A program made the translations under genes and the position numbers. Of a DNA stretch of 17,362 nucleotides, positions 1 through 8,800 are shown one piece after another; positions within the stretch are counted from its first letter, which is position 1, and every line of letters begins with the position of its first letter. The DNA lies in NCBI GenBank assembly GCA_019683625.1, contig JADGHY010000015.1, forward strand, positions 1 to 17,362. Direction: 5' to 3'. A model generated the notes under the pieces. The model saw only the letters and a program-made list of their open reading frames with translations. It did not search any database and was not told the origin of the DNA. The DNA comes from Thermoflavifilum sp. (GTDB taxonomy: Bacteria; Bacteroidota; Bacteroidia; Chitinophagales; Chitinophagaceae).

Positions 1-26
1 GTTTCCTATATCCGTCCAAGGTTGAA

Positions 27-2684
27 TTACCGCGAAACTCGTGTATCTGAAAGATTTGCCTCCGATTCAAGGGGTGATGGCTCGTGATGATTGGTCCGGA
101 ACACCACTACCCCGTCGAAGACGTCTATTAATACGGGCTGGTTTTTATCAATTTCTCCGGCGATGATTTTCTTGCTCAAGGGATTGACAATTTCTTTCTG
201 AATCACCCGTTTCAGCGGTCTTGCTCCGAATTGAGGATCATAGCCAGCCACGGCCAGGTAATCGATCAGGTAGTCGGTGAAATCAACCTGATAGCCATTT
301 TTGCTCATCTGTTCCTGCAGATGCCTGAGTTGGATGTTCACAATTTCACGGATCTGTTCTTTCATCAAGGGTTGGAACAGGATAATTTCGTCTACCCGGT
401 TCAGAAATTCAGGTCTGATAGTTTGGCGCAACAAGGCCATCACTTCGGCTTTGGTGCGTTCCAGGATCTCCTCTTTATTTTCTTCCGTGAGCTGGTTAAA
501 GTTTTCCTGGATGATATGGCTTCCCAGGTTACTGGTCATGATGATGATGGTATTTTTAAAATTCACCACCCGTCCTTTGTTGTCGGTCAGTCGCCCATCG
601 TCGAGCACTTGCAGGAGGATATTCCACACATCCGGGTGGGCTTTTTCGATTTCGTCGAGCAGGATCACGGAATATGGCTTGCGGCGTACAGCTTCTGTAA
701 GCTGTCCTCCTTCTTCATAGCCCACATAGCCGGGCGGAGCACCGATTAGCCGGCTTACGGTGTGTTTTTCCTGATATTCGCTCATATCAATGCGGGTCAT
801 CATGCGCTCATCATCGAACAAGCATTCGGCAAGCGCTTTAGCCAGTTCGGTTTTCCCGACGCCCGTAGTACCCAGGAAAATGAAGGAGCCAATGGGGCGA
901 CGTTCGTCCTGCAAGCCAGCCCGGCTTCTGCGGATGGCATTGGCAACGGCTTCGATGGCTTCATCCTGCCCCACTACACGTTTGTGCAATTCATCTTCCA
1001 GATGCAACAGTTTTTCTTTTTCGCTTTGCATCATGCGGGTGACGGGTATGCCGGTGGCTTTGGATACGATCTCGGCAATATCTTCGGCGTCCACCTCTTC
1101 TTTGAGCAGCCGCTTGTCGGCCGAAAGTTTTTCCAATTCCTGAGTGTATTGTTTCACCAGGTTTTCCTGCTCGCGGATACGACCGTAGCGGATTTCAGCC
1201 ACCTTGCCATAGTCGCCGTTCCGTTCGGCCTGTTCGGCCTCGATTTTTAGGTTCTCAATAGTTGCCTTAGCAGTTTGAATTTTATCGACAATTTCTTTTT
1301 CCTGTTGCCATTTAGCCCTCAGCGCATTCCGTTGTTCGGCTAATTCGGCAATCTCGCGGTTGAGTTCTTCCAGTTTATTCGGGTCATTTTCCCGTTTGAT
1401 GGCTTCACGTTCGATTTCCAGCTGGCGGATTTTTCTTTCCAGCTCATCTAATTCTTCCGGCATAGAATTCATTTCCAGGCGCAGTTTGGCCGCTGCTTCA
1501 TCGATCAGGTCAATGGCTTTATCGGGCAGAAACCTATCGGTGATATAGCGATGCGAGAGTTCAACGGCCGCGATGATGGCTTCGTCTTTGATGCGCACAT
1601 GGTGATGGGTTTCATACCGGTCTTTCAAGCCTCTGAGGATGGAAATGGCGTCTTCCACGCTAGGTTCATCGATCATCACTTTCTGGAAGCGGCGTTCCAG
1701 GGCTTTATCCCGTTCAAAATATTTTTGATATTCATTCAGCGTAGTGGCACCGATGGCGCGGAGTTCGCCGCGGGCCAATGCAGGTTTCATGATGTTGGCA
1801 GCATCCATGGCTCCTTCCATGGCTCCCGCGCCCACCAGGGTATGGATTTCATCAATAAATAAAATCACTTCCCCATTGCTGTCGGTAACTTCTTTGATCA
1901 CGGCTTTGAGTCGTTCTTCAAATTCACCCCGGTATTTGGCGCCAGCCATCAGGGCTCCCATATCCAAGGCATAGATGACCTTGGTTTTCAGGTTTTCGGG
2001 CACATCGCCATTGATGATGCGGTGGGCAAGGCCTTCCACAATAGCCGTTTTACCCACGCCGGGTTCACCCACCAGGATGGGATTATTTTTGGTGCGGCGG
2101 GAAAGAATGTGCAGGGTACGGCGAATTTCTTCATCCCGGCCAATGACGGGATCCAGTTTGCCTGCTGCAGCCAGTTCATTTAAGTTCCGTGCATATTTCT
2201 GCAAGGCATTGAATTGGGATTCTGCCGTTTGGCTGCTGATGGTATTGCCTTTCCGCAAATCGGCAATAGCCGCCCGCAGGCCTTTTTCCGTCATGCCGGC
2301 ATCTTTCAGCAGATTAGCCACATCATCGTTGCCCATGAGCAAGGCAAGCAAAAGATGCTCCACACTCACGAATTCATCTTTGAATTCTTTCGTGAGTGCG
2401 GCGGCACGCATCAGCGCGTTGTTAAGGTCGCGGCTGATGGTCTGGCCTCCCTCACCCGATTCCAGCCTGGCATATCGCCTGAGTATATCCGCTAACCTGG
2501 ATTGGAGATAATTCAGGTTTACTTCATTTTTTTTGAGCAAATATTCCATCGTGTCAGGATTCTCATCCAGCAAAGCTTTCAGCAGATGTCCGGTTTCGAT
2601 GGCCGGATTATGGGCTTCAAAAGCCAGCTGCTGAGCCTTTTGAATGGTTTCCTGCGACTTGATGGTGAATTCATTCAAATTCAT
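27..2684 (-). CDS. clpB: ATP-dependent disaggregase chaperone ClpB
   Basis: This is a complete 885-residue ClpB, a hexameric cytoplasmic AAA+ machine that pulls polypeptides out of aggregates together with DnaK. The N-terminal Clp-N double repeat covers about residues 1-145. The first AAA+ module has Walker A GEPGVGKT at 206-213 and Walker B LFIDE ending at 279. A long charged coiled-coil middle domain, the ClpB hallmark absent from ClpA and ClpX, spans about 400-530. The second module has Walker A GTTGVGKT at 605-612, Walker B LLDE at 675-678 and sensor-2 GARPLKR at 820-826. The last 20 or so residues, after about 864, form a polar tail that looks lineage-specific. The start matches the family N-terminus (MNLNEFTIKSQE). 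The gene diverges from the serine hydrolase over 69 bp; only 26 bp are visible beyond its stop, so no terminator can be assessed. Confidence 0.98.
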   Translation of the reverse strand: MNLNEFTIKSQETIQKAQQLAFEAHNPAIETGHLLKALLDENPDTMEYLLKKNEVNLNYLQSRLADILRRYARLESGEGGQTISRDLNNALMRAAALTKEFKDEFVSVEHLLLALLMGNDDVANLLKDAGMTEKGLRAAIADLRKGNTISSQTAESQFNALQKYARNLNELAAAGKLDPVIGRDEEIRRTLHILSRRTKNNPILVGEPGVGKTAIVEGLAHRIINGDVPENLKTKVIYALDMGALMAGAKYRGEFEERLKAVIKEVTDSNGEVILFIDEIHTLVGAGAMEGAMDAANIMKPALARGELRAIGATTLNEYQKYFERDKALERRFQKVMIDEPSVEDAISILRGLKDRYETHHHVRIKDEAIIAAVELSHRYITDRFLPDKAIDLIDEAAAKLRLEMNSMPEELDELERKIRQLEIEREAIKRENDPNKLEELNREIAELAEQRNALRAKWQQEKEIVDKIQTAKATIENLKIEAEQAERNGDYGKVAEIRYGRIREQENLVKQYTQELEKLSADKRLLKEEVDAEDIAEIVSKATGIPVTRMMQSEKEKLLHLEDELHKRVVGQDEAIEAVANAIRRSRAGLQDERRPIGSFIFLGTTGVGKTELAKALAECLFDDERMMTRIDMSEYQEKHTVSRLIGAPPGYVGYEEGGQLTEAVRRKPYSVILLDEIEKAHPDVWNILLQVLDDGRLTDNKGRVVNFKNTIIIMTSNLGSHIIQENFNQLTEENKEEILERTKAEVMALLRQTIRPEFLNRVDEIILFQPLMKEQIREIVNIQLRHLQEQMSKNGYQVDFTDYLIDYLAVAGYDPQFGARPLKRVIQKEIVNPLSKKIIAGEIDKNQPVLIDVFDGVVVFRTNHHEPSPLESEANLSDTRVSR

Positions 2685-2722
2685 ATGCTGATAATTTTTA
2701 AAGAAAACTTACCTTAGGGCAT

Positions 2723-2753
2723 CAAATTTAAATCCAGCCTTTTCAAATCCGAA
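2723..2753 (-). promoter_or_regulatory. Candidate Bacteroidota-type promoter for clpB
   Basis: The minus strand carries TAAATTTG at 2730-2723, a full match to the -7 element TAnnTTTG. TTCG lies 19 bases upstream at 2753-2750, one mismatch from the -33 element TTTG. This spacing is normal for the Bacteroidota primary sigma factor. The predicted transcript would start near 2716 and have a leader of about 30 bases. The -33 box abuts the start codon of the divergent serine hydrolase gene at 2754. Confidence 0.55.
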
Positions 2754-3866
2754 ATGATGTCACTTCCCAAACGCTTTTGCTGCCTGATTTTCAGCTTATT
2801 AATGAGTGACCTGTTAATTTTTCCGGTTCGCCAGGGCATGGCACAGGTCTCTCATGCCGCATTGCACGCCGAATTACTGGCTCATCAATCTGCATACAAT
2901 GGACATGCATATGTGTTGCTCGAACAGCGTGACCGAATCATTTATGAAGATTCGCTGGGCGGATATAACAGGCAAACCGTAGTGCCCGTGGCTTCTGTGA
3001 GCAAATGGCTCAGCACTGCTTTAATCATGACCTTTGTGGATGAAGGGAAAATTAATCTGGATGATCCGGTGGGAAAATATTTACCCGAATTTCGTACCGG
3101 CCCCAAAAGCCAAATCACCATTCGCGATTGCCTCAGGCACACCACGGGATATTTTTCTACATCGGCCTTTCGCGCCATCCACCGGCGTACGCTTACATTG
3201 CAAGCCTGTGTGGCAAAAATTGCCCGGGAACTTCCCCTGAGCGCTGCTCCCGGAAAAGTGTTTTTCTACGGTCCCGTTGGCCTTCAGATTGCAGCCCGCG
3301 TGGTTGAGGTGGTTTCTGGTAAAAGCTTTGTGCAGAATTTTGCAGAAAGAATCGCCGGGCCTTGTGCCATGGAGCATACTTCATTTTTCCGGCCCGCCAA
3401 TCCGGAAGTAGCCGGAGGCGCATATTCCTGTGCAGATGACCTGATGCATTTTCTGGAAATGATCGCCCATCAGGGATTATATCACGGGCATCGGGTGTTA
3501 AGTGAACAAGCCCTTCAAGAGATGCAACGCAATCAAACTAACGGCATCGTTATCCGATATTCACCCGCAATGGAGGCTATTCACCAGCAATGGCCCTATG
3601 GATTGGGTGAATGGATTGAAGCAGAGGATGAGCATCATCATTCCACGTCTGTGAGTAGCCCCGGCCGTTATGGTTCTTATCCGTTTTACGATCTTTCCCA
3701 CCAGTTAATCGGAATTGTTTTGGTTAAGGTAAACAATTTTGAGAAGGCCATGCAGGCCGACTGGGCTTTTCGCCAGGCCATTGAACAGCAAATTACCCAG
3801 CATGTTGCCCTGAATAGGCCATCAGCGCCCTTTGCTTTCTACCTTTGTGCATGTGTAAGGCCATGA
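2754..3866 (+). CDS. Secreted serine hydrolase, beta-lactamase/penicillin-binding-protein fold (class C-like)
   Basis: The 370-residue protein has an N-terminal hydrophobic stretch (about residues 8-28, ending QGMAQ) that looks like a Sec signal peptide, so it probably acts in the periplasm. The nucleophile motif SxxK is SVSK at 81-84, followed by the usual helix and the family phrase DDPVGKYLPEF at 103-113. TIRDCLRHTTGY at 122-133 is also typical. The second motif is Tyr172-Gly-Pro rather than Tyr-x-Asn. The third region is SSPGRYGSYPF at 301-311, in place of KTG or HxG. These features fit the broad beta-lactamase-related esterase/peptidase group and do not identify a substrate or show antibiotic resistance. 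Its TGA overlaps the queG ATG as ATGA, so the two are probably co-transcribed. A second ATG directly follows the first, so the start could shift by one codon. Confidence 0.88.
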   Translation: MMSLPKRFCCLIFSLLMSDLLIFPVRQGMAQVSHAALHAELLAHQSAYNGHAYVLLEQRDRIIYEDSLGGYNRQTVVPVASVSKWLSTALIMTFVDEGKINLDDPVGKYLPEFRTGPKSQITIRDCLRHTTGYFSTSAFRAIHRRTLTLQACVAKIARELPLSAAPGKVFFYGPVGLQIAARVVEVVSGKSFVQNFAERIAGPCAMEHTSFFRPANPEVAGGAYSCADDLMHFLEMIAHQGLYHGHRVLSEQALQEMQRNQTNGIVIRYSPAMEAIHQQWPYGLGEWIEAEDEHHHSTSVSSPGRYGSYPFYDLSHQLIGIVLVKVNNFEKAMQADWAFRQAIEQQITQHVALNRPSAPFAFYLCACVRP

Positions 3867-4819
3867 ACCCCACAATAGCTAAACATACAGCTCTTGTCAA
3901 ACAACTTGCCCGGGAACTGGGTTTTGATTATTGTGGCATTGCCCGGGCCATGCAATTAGACGAGGATGCGCGGCGCCTGGAACAGTGGTTGCACAAGGGT
4001 TTTCAGGGTACTATGGCCTATATGGAACGCTACTTTGATCTGCGCATTGATCCCCGCAAATTGGTTCCCGGTGCACAGTCCGTGATCACGTTGTTATTGA
4101 ATTATTATCCGCCACAGCAACAACGGGCAGATAGTTATCAGGTTTCAAAATATGCCTACGGAAAAGATTATCACAGGGTGATCAAAAAAAAGCTTAAAGA
4201 ATTTTTGCAGCAGTTGCAGGAACAAATTGGATCCATACAAGGCCGAGGATTTGTGGATAGTGCGCCTGTGTTGGAACGTGCTTGGGCCGTTCGTTCCGGA
4301 TTGGGCTGGATCGGCAAAAACGGTAATCTTATTACCCGGCAACAAGGATCATTCTTGTTTATTGCAACCTTGATTACTGATCTGGAACTGGTTTACGATG
4401 CTCCTTTTGCGGGCGATTTTTGTGGTACCTGTACCCGCTGCATCGATGCCTGCCCCACGCAGGCTATTTTACCCGATAAAATTATAGATGCCAGCCGATG
4501 CATCTCTTATTACACCATCGAGCTGAAGGCCGAGCTTTACCCTCAGGAGGCAGAAGGCAAATGGGAGAACTGGATTTTTGGATGTGATATTTGCCAGGAT
4601 GTTTGCCCGTGGAACCGATTTAGCCGCGTAACCCGGGAAGCAGCATTTGCGCCTATGCCCGAGATCTTGAATTTTACCACGCAACAATGGGAACGGCTCA
4701 CCGAAGAAAAGTTTGTGGAGCTATTTGGTTCATCGGCGTTAAAACGCACGGGATGGAAAGGATTGCAACGCAATATCCGATTGATAAAAAGCCATAACAC
4801 CATTTCATCGCATTTTTAA
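3863..4819 (+). CDS. queG: Epoxyqueuosine reductase QueG
   Basis: QueG carries out the last step of queuosine synthesis in tRNA, reducing epoxyqueuosine to queuosine with a cobalamin cofactor and two [4Fe-4S] clusters in the cytoplasm. Counting from this start (318 residues), the family phrase VDSAPVLER begins near residue 131, with Asp132 in the position expected for the catalytic acid. LGWIGKN follows. Ferredoxin-type cysteines are at 187, 190, 193 and 197, then 213, and GCDICQDVCPWN gives 241, 244 and 248: eight cysteines, enough for two clusters. I chose ATG 3863 because it overlaps the upstream stop as ATGA and has AAGG a few bases upstream. In-frame starts at 3845 (TTG) and 3851 (ATG) would add a non-conserved MCKA-type leader. 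Sixteen bases separate it from the next gene. Confidence 0.95.
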   Translation: MNPTIAKHTALVKQLARELGFDYCGIARAMQLDEDARRLEQWLHKGFQGTMAYMERYFDLRIDPRKLVPGAQSVITLLLNYYPPQQQRADSYQVSKYAYGKDYHRVIKKKLKEFLQQLQEQIGSIQGRGFVDSAPVLERAWAVRSGLGWIGKNGNLITRQQGSFLFIATLITDLELVYDAPFAGDFCGTCTRCIDACPTQAILPDKIIDASRCISYYTIELKAELYPQEAEGKWENWIFGCDICQDVCPWNRFSRVTREAAFAPMPEILNFTTQQWERLTEEKFVELFGSSALKRTGWKGLQRNIRLIKSHNTISSHF

Positions 4820-4835
4820 AACCATACGAGCAGAG

Positions 4836-5357
4836 ATGCAAGCGCTAACCCTGTTGGAAATTCTTATTGCCATTGGTTTTTTAGCCATTCTGCTTTCTTT
4901 CGTGCGCGACTGGATGAAAAAAAAGAAAACAGACGATTCAAAAACTCAATCGGCTCACACCGACAAACATTCTATCACCCTTCCGCTGCAATTGCAGGCT
5001 TATGAGCGTTTGGTGGTATTTGTGGAACGCATTTCACCGGAACAATTGGTATACCGGTTGGGAAAAATTGATTTGCCTGCAGTGGAGTTATATGCGTTGA
5101 TGGTTCAGGATATCCGCGAAGAATATGCCCACAATGTAAGCCAACAGATATATGTTTCCCAGGTTGCCTGGGATGCGGTGGTGCATGCCAAAGAATACAT
5201 CATCAGCCAGCTAAACGTGTTGATAAGCCAGCTTCCGGAAGATGCCCGAAGCTCAACGTTTTGCAGACAACTGCTTTCCCAGCATCTGCAACAGCAGCCA
5301 TCTCCTTTGCAGGTGGCGTTGGAGGTGCTGAGAAAAGAAGCCAAAAAACTCCTGTGA
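4836..5357 (+). CDS. Membrane-anchored DUF7935-like protein of unknown function
   Basis: The 173-residue protein has one hydrophobic segment at about residues 4-24, followed by a very basic stop-transfer stretch (WMKKKKTDD). The rest is predicted to be a soluble, mainly helical domain in the cytoplasm. The phrase LPLQLQAYERLVVFVERISPEQL at about 49-71 resembles a conserved block I recall from DUF7935-type hypothetical proteins of Chitinophagaceae-like bacteria. EEYAHNVSQQIYVSQVAWD follows, also as in that group. No catalytic motif is visible. It lies 16 bp after queG in the same direction and is probably the last gene of that operon. Its stop is only 7 bp from the stop of the convergent lpd. 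The N-terminus by chance resembles a type IV prepilin signal. The family name is from memory. Confidence 0.8.
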   Translation: MQALTLLEILIAIGFLAILLSFVRDWMKKKKTDDSKTQSAHTDKHSITLPLQLQAYERLVVFVERISPEQLVYRLGKIDLPAVELYALMVQDIREEYAHNVSQQIYVSQVAWDAVVHAKEYIISQLNVLISQLPEDARSSTFCRQLLSQHLQQQPSPLQVALEVLRKEAKKLL

Positions 5358-5364
5358 TTCCTGC

Positions 5365-6771
5365 TCACAGATGAATAGCCTCGTCGTAGGCTACTTCTAT
5401 GGCATCTTTCACCGATTCGCTGATGGTGGGATGGGGATGAATGGAATCCAGCACCTCGTGATAGGTGGTTTCTAACTTGCGGGCTACCACAGTTTCGGCA
5501 ATGATTTCCGTGACATTATAGCCGATCATGTGGGTACCCAGCCATTCCCCGTATTTGGCATCAAAGACCACTTTGACGAAGCCTTCGTTGGCGCCTGCGG
5601 CCGTTGCCTTGCCGGAGGCCGAGAGCGGGAATTTACCCACCTTTACCTCATAGCCCGCTTCTTTAGCCGCCTTTTCGGTGTAGCCCACGGAAGCAATTTC
5701 GGGTGAACAGTACGTGCAGCCGGGGATATTATGATAATCGATGGGTTCGGGTTTGCGTGCATATTTTTTCTCCTGATAAGCGATGTGTTCTACACAAACA
5801 ATACCTTCTTTCATGGCCACATGTGCGAGGGCTGGTCCCGGGATGCAATCTCCAATGGCGTAAATACCAGGTACGTTGGTCTGATAGTAGGTATCCACTG
5901 CAATCTTGCCTTTTTCAGTTTTCACGCCCAGGCTTTCCAGTCCGATATTTTCAATGTTGGCCACAATGCCCACTGCGCTGAGGATCACATCGGCTTCCAG
6001 GGTGATGGTGCCCTGAGGCGTTTTCACGGTTGCTTTCACCCCTTTGCCGGAAGTATCGGCGCCGGTGACTTCTGAGCTGGTATAGATTTGCATGCCTTTT
6101 TTGCGGAAGATCTTTTCCAGTTCGCGGGAAATATCTTCATCTTCATTAGGAACGATGCGGGGCAGAAATTCCACGATGGTCACCTTTGTACCGATACTAT
6201 GGTAAAAATAGCCAAATTCTACTCCGATGGCGCCTGAACCAACGATGATCATCGATGAAGGTTGTTCCGGCAGCACCATAGCTTCCCGATAGCCAATGAT
6301 TTTCTGGTGATCGATTTTCAGGTTAGGTAATTCTTTGCTGCGGCCTCCCGTTGCCAAGATGATATGCCGGGCTTCGTGGGTGGTTGATTTCCCGGAAGCA
6401 TCGGTCACGCTGATTTTGCCTTTTGCCACCAGTTTAGCTGTACCCTGGATCACGTCAATTTTATTTTTCCGCATCAGAAACTGCACGCCTTTGCTCATTT
6501 TATCGGCAACGGCGCGGCTGCGTTTGATCATGGCCGGGAAGTCGGGTTTAGCCTGTTCCACCTTCACGCCATAGTCTGCAGCATGCAGGGCATATTCCAT
6601 CACCTGTGCGCTTTTCAGCAAGGCCTTGGTGGGGATGCATCCCCAGTTCAAGCAGATGCCGCCCAGTGATTCACGTTCTACGATTGCTGTTTTCAATCCT
6701 AGTTGTGCAGCCCTGATGGCAGCCACATAGCCTCCGGGGCCGCTGCCGATGACAATCAGATCATAAGCCAT
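5365..6771 (-). CDS. lpdA: Dihydrolipoyl dehydrogenase (E3)
   Basis: This 468-residue flavoprotein reoxidises dihydrolipoamide on 2-oxoacid dehydrogenase complexes and the glycine cleavage system, passing electrons to NAD+. The FAD-binding GSGPGG is at residues 9-14. The redox disulfide is Cys40/Cys45 in GGICLNWGCIPTK. ATGGR is near 140-144, and the NAD-binding GSGAIG is at 178-183. The second FAD motif, YAIGDC, follows before the C-terminal dimerisation domain. The active-site pair of the partner subunit is seen as His447 and Glu452 in HPHPTISESV. Length and start match the family. None of the E1 or E2 genes is next to it, so it may be the shared E3. It lies 56 bp downstream of the UbiD-family gene, with its own promoter-like -7 box in that gap. 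Confidence 0.97.
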   Translation of the reverse strand: MAYDLIVIGSGPGGYVAAIRAAQLGLKTAIVERESLGGICLNWGCIPTKALLKSAQVMEYALHAADYGVKVEQAKPDFPAMIKRSRAVADKMSKGVQFLMRKNKIDVIQGTAKLVAKGKISVTDASGKSTTHEARHIILATGGRSKELPNLKIDHQKIIGYREAMVLPEQPSSMIIVGSGAIGVEFGYFYHSIGTKVTIVEFLPRIVPNEDEDISRELEKIFRKKGMQIYTSSEVTGADTSGKGVKATVKTPQGTITLEADVILSAVGIVANIENIGLESLGVKTEKGKIAVDTYYQTNVPGIYAIGDCIPGPALAHVAMKEGIVCVEHIAYQEKKYARKPEPIDYHNIPGCTYCSPEIASVGYTEKAAKEAGYEVKVGKFPLSASGKATAAGANEGFVKVVFDAKYGEWLGTHMIGYNVTEIIAETVVARKLETTYHEVLDSIHPHPTISESVKDAIEVAYDEAIHL

Positions 6772-6800
6772 AAGTCATTGTTTTTGAAGGAATGAGGCTT

Positions 6801-6808
6801 CAAAGGTA
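6801..6808 (-). promoter_or_regulatory. -7 promoter element upstream of lpd
   Basis: TACCTTTG on the minus strand fully matches TAnnTTTG and lies 30 bases upstream of the lpd ATG, within the 56-bp gap after the UbiD-family gene. No good TTTG is found at the expected -33 distance, where the sequence is CTGA or CCTG. The same octamer precedes rimO. Confidence 0.45.
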
Positions 6809-6827
6809 AAAAGAAATGGCTAAAGCA

Positions 6828-8741
6828 TCAGGCAGGATGTGCGATGGCTTCGTCGCCATACACCTGATCGCGAAAGCGCAGCGAAGGAGAAGGTATAAAA
6901 GGGCCAATGCCTAAGGAGTCCCACTTCGCATCCACAGCTTGTATGGTCGACTGGTCTGACACGATAATGTTGGGCCAGTCGCGCTGAAAGCCGTCGTATT
7001 CGCGTGTTTTCAGGGTGCCATCGAGCCCGATGATTCCGGCAGCCATATAGTGGTCGCGGCGCGGGTCGAGGTTGTTGGTGATGCGCCAGAGAGCTACGGC
7101 CAGATCTTGCACATTAACGGTATGCTCGGCATACAAGATCATTTTCACGCCTGCCTGGGCAAAGTATTCAGCACAACTGGCATGCAAAGCAGCAATATGC
7201 CCTTTTCGGTTTTTGCGAACGGCCACCAGTACACAGGGTATTTGCTGTTCCAGGAGCCTGAGGTTAATATCCTGAATTTCGGGGAATTGCTGTTGCAGCT
7301 GAGCCAATTGCAGGCTTTGCAATCTTTCGGGCTGATTTGCTGGTGGCCAGGAATCTGTTGTATCCGATAGGCTTTCTTCCGGCCATTTTTCGGTGGCGTC
7401 AATGCACATTTTGCCTCCGATGCCGGGCTTGCTGCAGGCATGGTCGAGCACATCCATTGGCCCCTGGCTGAAATAAATATCCTGGTCGGGGCGCACGTGG
7501 GCAAATGCCTTTCGGGCCAGGGTGGCGTAATCGTGGATATCCACATTTCCATCTACGATAACCAGGATTTTATTAAACATCATCTGGCCGGCACCCCACA
7601 TGGCATTCATCACCTTCTGGGCATGACCGGGGAAAGCTTTTTTGATTTTTACAAGTGTCAGGTTGTGAAACACGCCTTCGATGGGCATATCCATATCTTC
7701 CACCTCGGGCAGCAAAGTCATTTTGATGGGGGTAATGAAAATGCGCTCGGTAGCCTTGCCGATCCAGGCATCTTCTTGCGGAGGAATCCCTACGATGGTC
7801 GCCGGATAAATAGCATCTTTGCGATGGGTGATGCAGGTAACATGAAAGCGGGGATACCAGTCGGGCAATGAATAATAGCCCGTATGGTCGCCAAAAGGCC
7901 CTTCCCAGATGAGATCTTCTGCGGGATCCACATAACCTTCTATCACGATATCGGCATCGGCAGGCACTTCAATATCCTGGGTAAGGCATTTCACCAATTC
8001 CACTTTTTTCTTGCGGATAAAACCTGCCAACATATATTCATCTACGTTATCGGGTAAGGGTGCTGTAGCCGCATAAGTATAGACAGGGTCTCCTCCGAGG
8101 GCCACAGCAACCGGCATTTTCAAGCCTTTTGCCTTGTAAGCCTGATAGTGCCTGGCCGATACCTTGTGCTTATGCCAATGCATGCCGGTGAGATCTTTGC
8201 CAAAAACCTGCATGCGATACATGCCCACGTTGCGGATGCCGGTATCCGGATCTTTGGTGTGAATGATGGGCAGGGTAATAAAAGGCCCACCATCTTTAGG
8301 CCAGCAGGTGAGGATGGGCAACTTGCTCAGGTCTGGAGGTTGCATCACCACTTCCTGGCAAGCTCCCCGCTTTTTCAAGACTACCGGCATCCAAGAAGCC
8401 AGCCTGCCAAGGGTGGGCAAAAGATTTAATTTTTCCAACAACGAGGTCTTGGGTGTGGCCAAATTCTGCAATAAGGATTCCATTTCCCGGCCAATATCGT
8501 CCAGATGCTCCACGCCCAATGCCATGCACATGCGCTTGTAACTGCCCATGGCATTGATAAGCACCGGGAAGGCGTATCCGGTATTTTCAAACAGCAAAGC
8601 CTTTCCACCCCCGGGAGATTTGCTCATCCGATCGGTGATTTCTGCAATTTCCAGCCGGGGATTTACATAAGCTTTGATGCGCACCAGTTCATGGGCCTGC
8701 TCCAGGCGTTCCACGAATGAGCTGAGGCTCCGATAAGCCAT
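6828..8741 (-). CDS. UbiD-family decarboxylase, probably for menaquinone synthesis
   Basis: From this start the protein has 637 residues. UbiD-family enzymes use prenylated FMN to decarboxylate aromatic or unsaturated acids. Conserved blocks visible are NVGMYRMQ at 171-178 and EGPFGDHTGYYS at 280-291. By alignment with UbiD/Fdc enzymes these give Arg176, Glu280 and Asp285 as likely catalytic residues. Length and sequence suit the long Bacteroidota form, usually annotated as a menaquinone-pathway decarboxylase; the exact substrate is inferred. The prenyl-FMN synthase UbiX is not in the window. I chose ATG 8741 because MAYRSLSSFVERLEQ matches the family N-terminus and a perfect -7 element lies at 8757-8764. 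An in-frame ATG at 8804 would add 21 atypical residues and place that promoter inside the gene. Confidence 0.92.
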   Translation of the reverse strand: MAYRSLSSFVERLEQAHELVRIKAYVNPRLEIAEITDRMSKSPGGGKALLFENTGYAFPVLINAMGSYKRMCMALGVEHLDDIGREMESLLQNLATPKTSLLEKLNLLPTLGRLASWMPVVLKKRGACQEVVMQPPDLSKLPILTCWPKDGGPFITLPIIHTKDPDTGIRNVGMYRMQVFGKDLTGMHWHKHKVSARHYQAYKAKGLKMPVAVALGGDPVYTYAATAPLPDNVDEYMLAGFIRKKKVELVKCLTQDIEVPADADIVIEGYVDPAEDLIWEGPFGDHTGYYSLPDWYPRFHVTCITHRKDAIYPATIVGIPPQEDAWIGKATERIFITPIKMTLLPEVEDMDMPIEGVFHNLTLVKIKKAFPGHAQKVMNAMWGAGQMMFNKILVIVDGNVDIHDYATLARKAFAHVRPDQDIYFSQGPMDVLDHACSKPGIGGKMCIDATEKWPEESLSDTTDSWPPANQPERLQSLQLAQLQQQFPEIQDINLRLLEQQIPCVLVAVRKNRKGHIAALHASCAEYFAQAGVKMILYAEHTVNVQDLAVALWRITNNLDPRRDHYMAAGIIGLDGTLKTREYDGFQRDWPNIIVSDQSTIQAVDAKWDSLGIGPFIPSPSLRFRDQVYGDEAIAHPA

Positions 8742-8756
8742 GGTGTTTTTTGTTAA

Positions 8757-8764
8757 CAAAGATA
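8757..8764 (-). promoter_or_regulatory. -7 promoter element upstream of the UbiD-family gene
   Basis: TATCTTTG on the minus strand fully matches TAnnTTTG, 15 bases upstream of ATG 8741. It implies a short leader of about 10 bases. The -33 region is poor, with TTTA and ATTT at non-ideal spacing. The site supports the shorter start of the downstream gene. Confidence 0.45.
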
Positions 8765-8800
8765 CAACAGGCCATGCGCTAAATTCCTTTTGTGGAAGAT

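Noticed and set aside
231..2717. Long plus-strand open frames opposite clpB
   Set aside because: They mirror a complete ClpB gene and have no domain or start signal of their own.
2692..2717. TAATTTTT and TACCTTAG as plus-strand promoter elements for the serine hydrolase
   Set aside because: Each has one mismatch in the -7 element and lacks a -33 TTTG at the right distance. The true promoter remains unclear.
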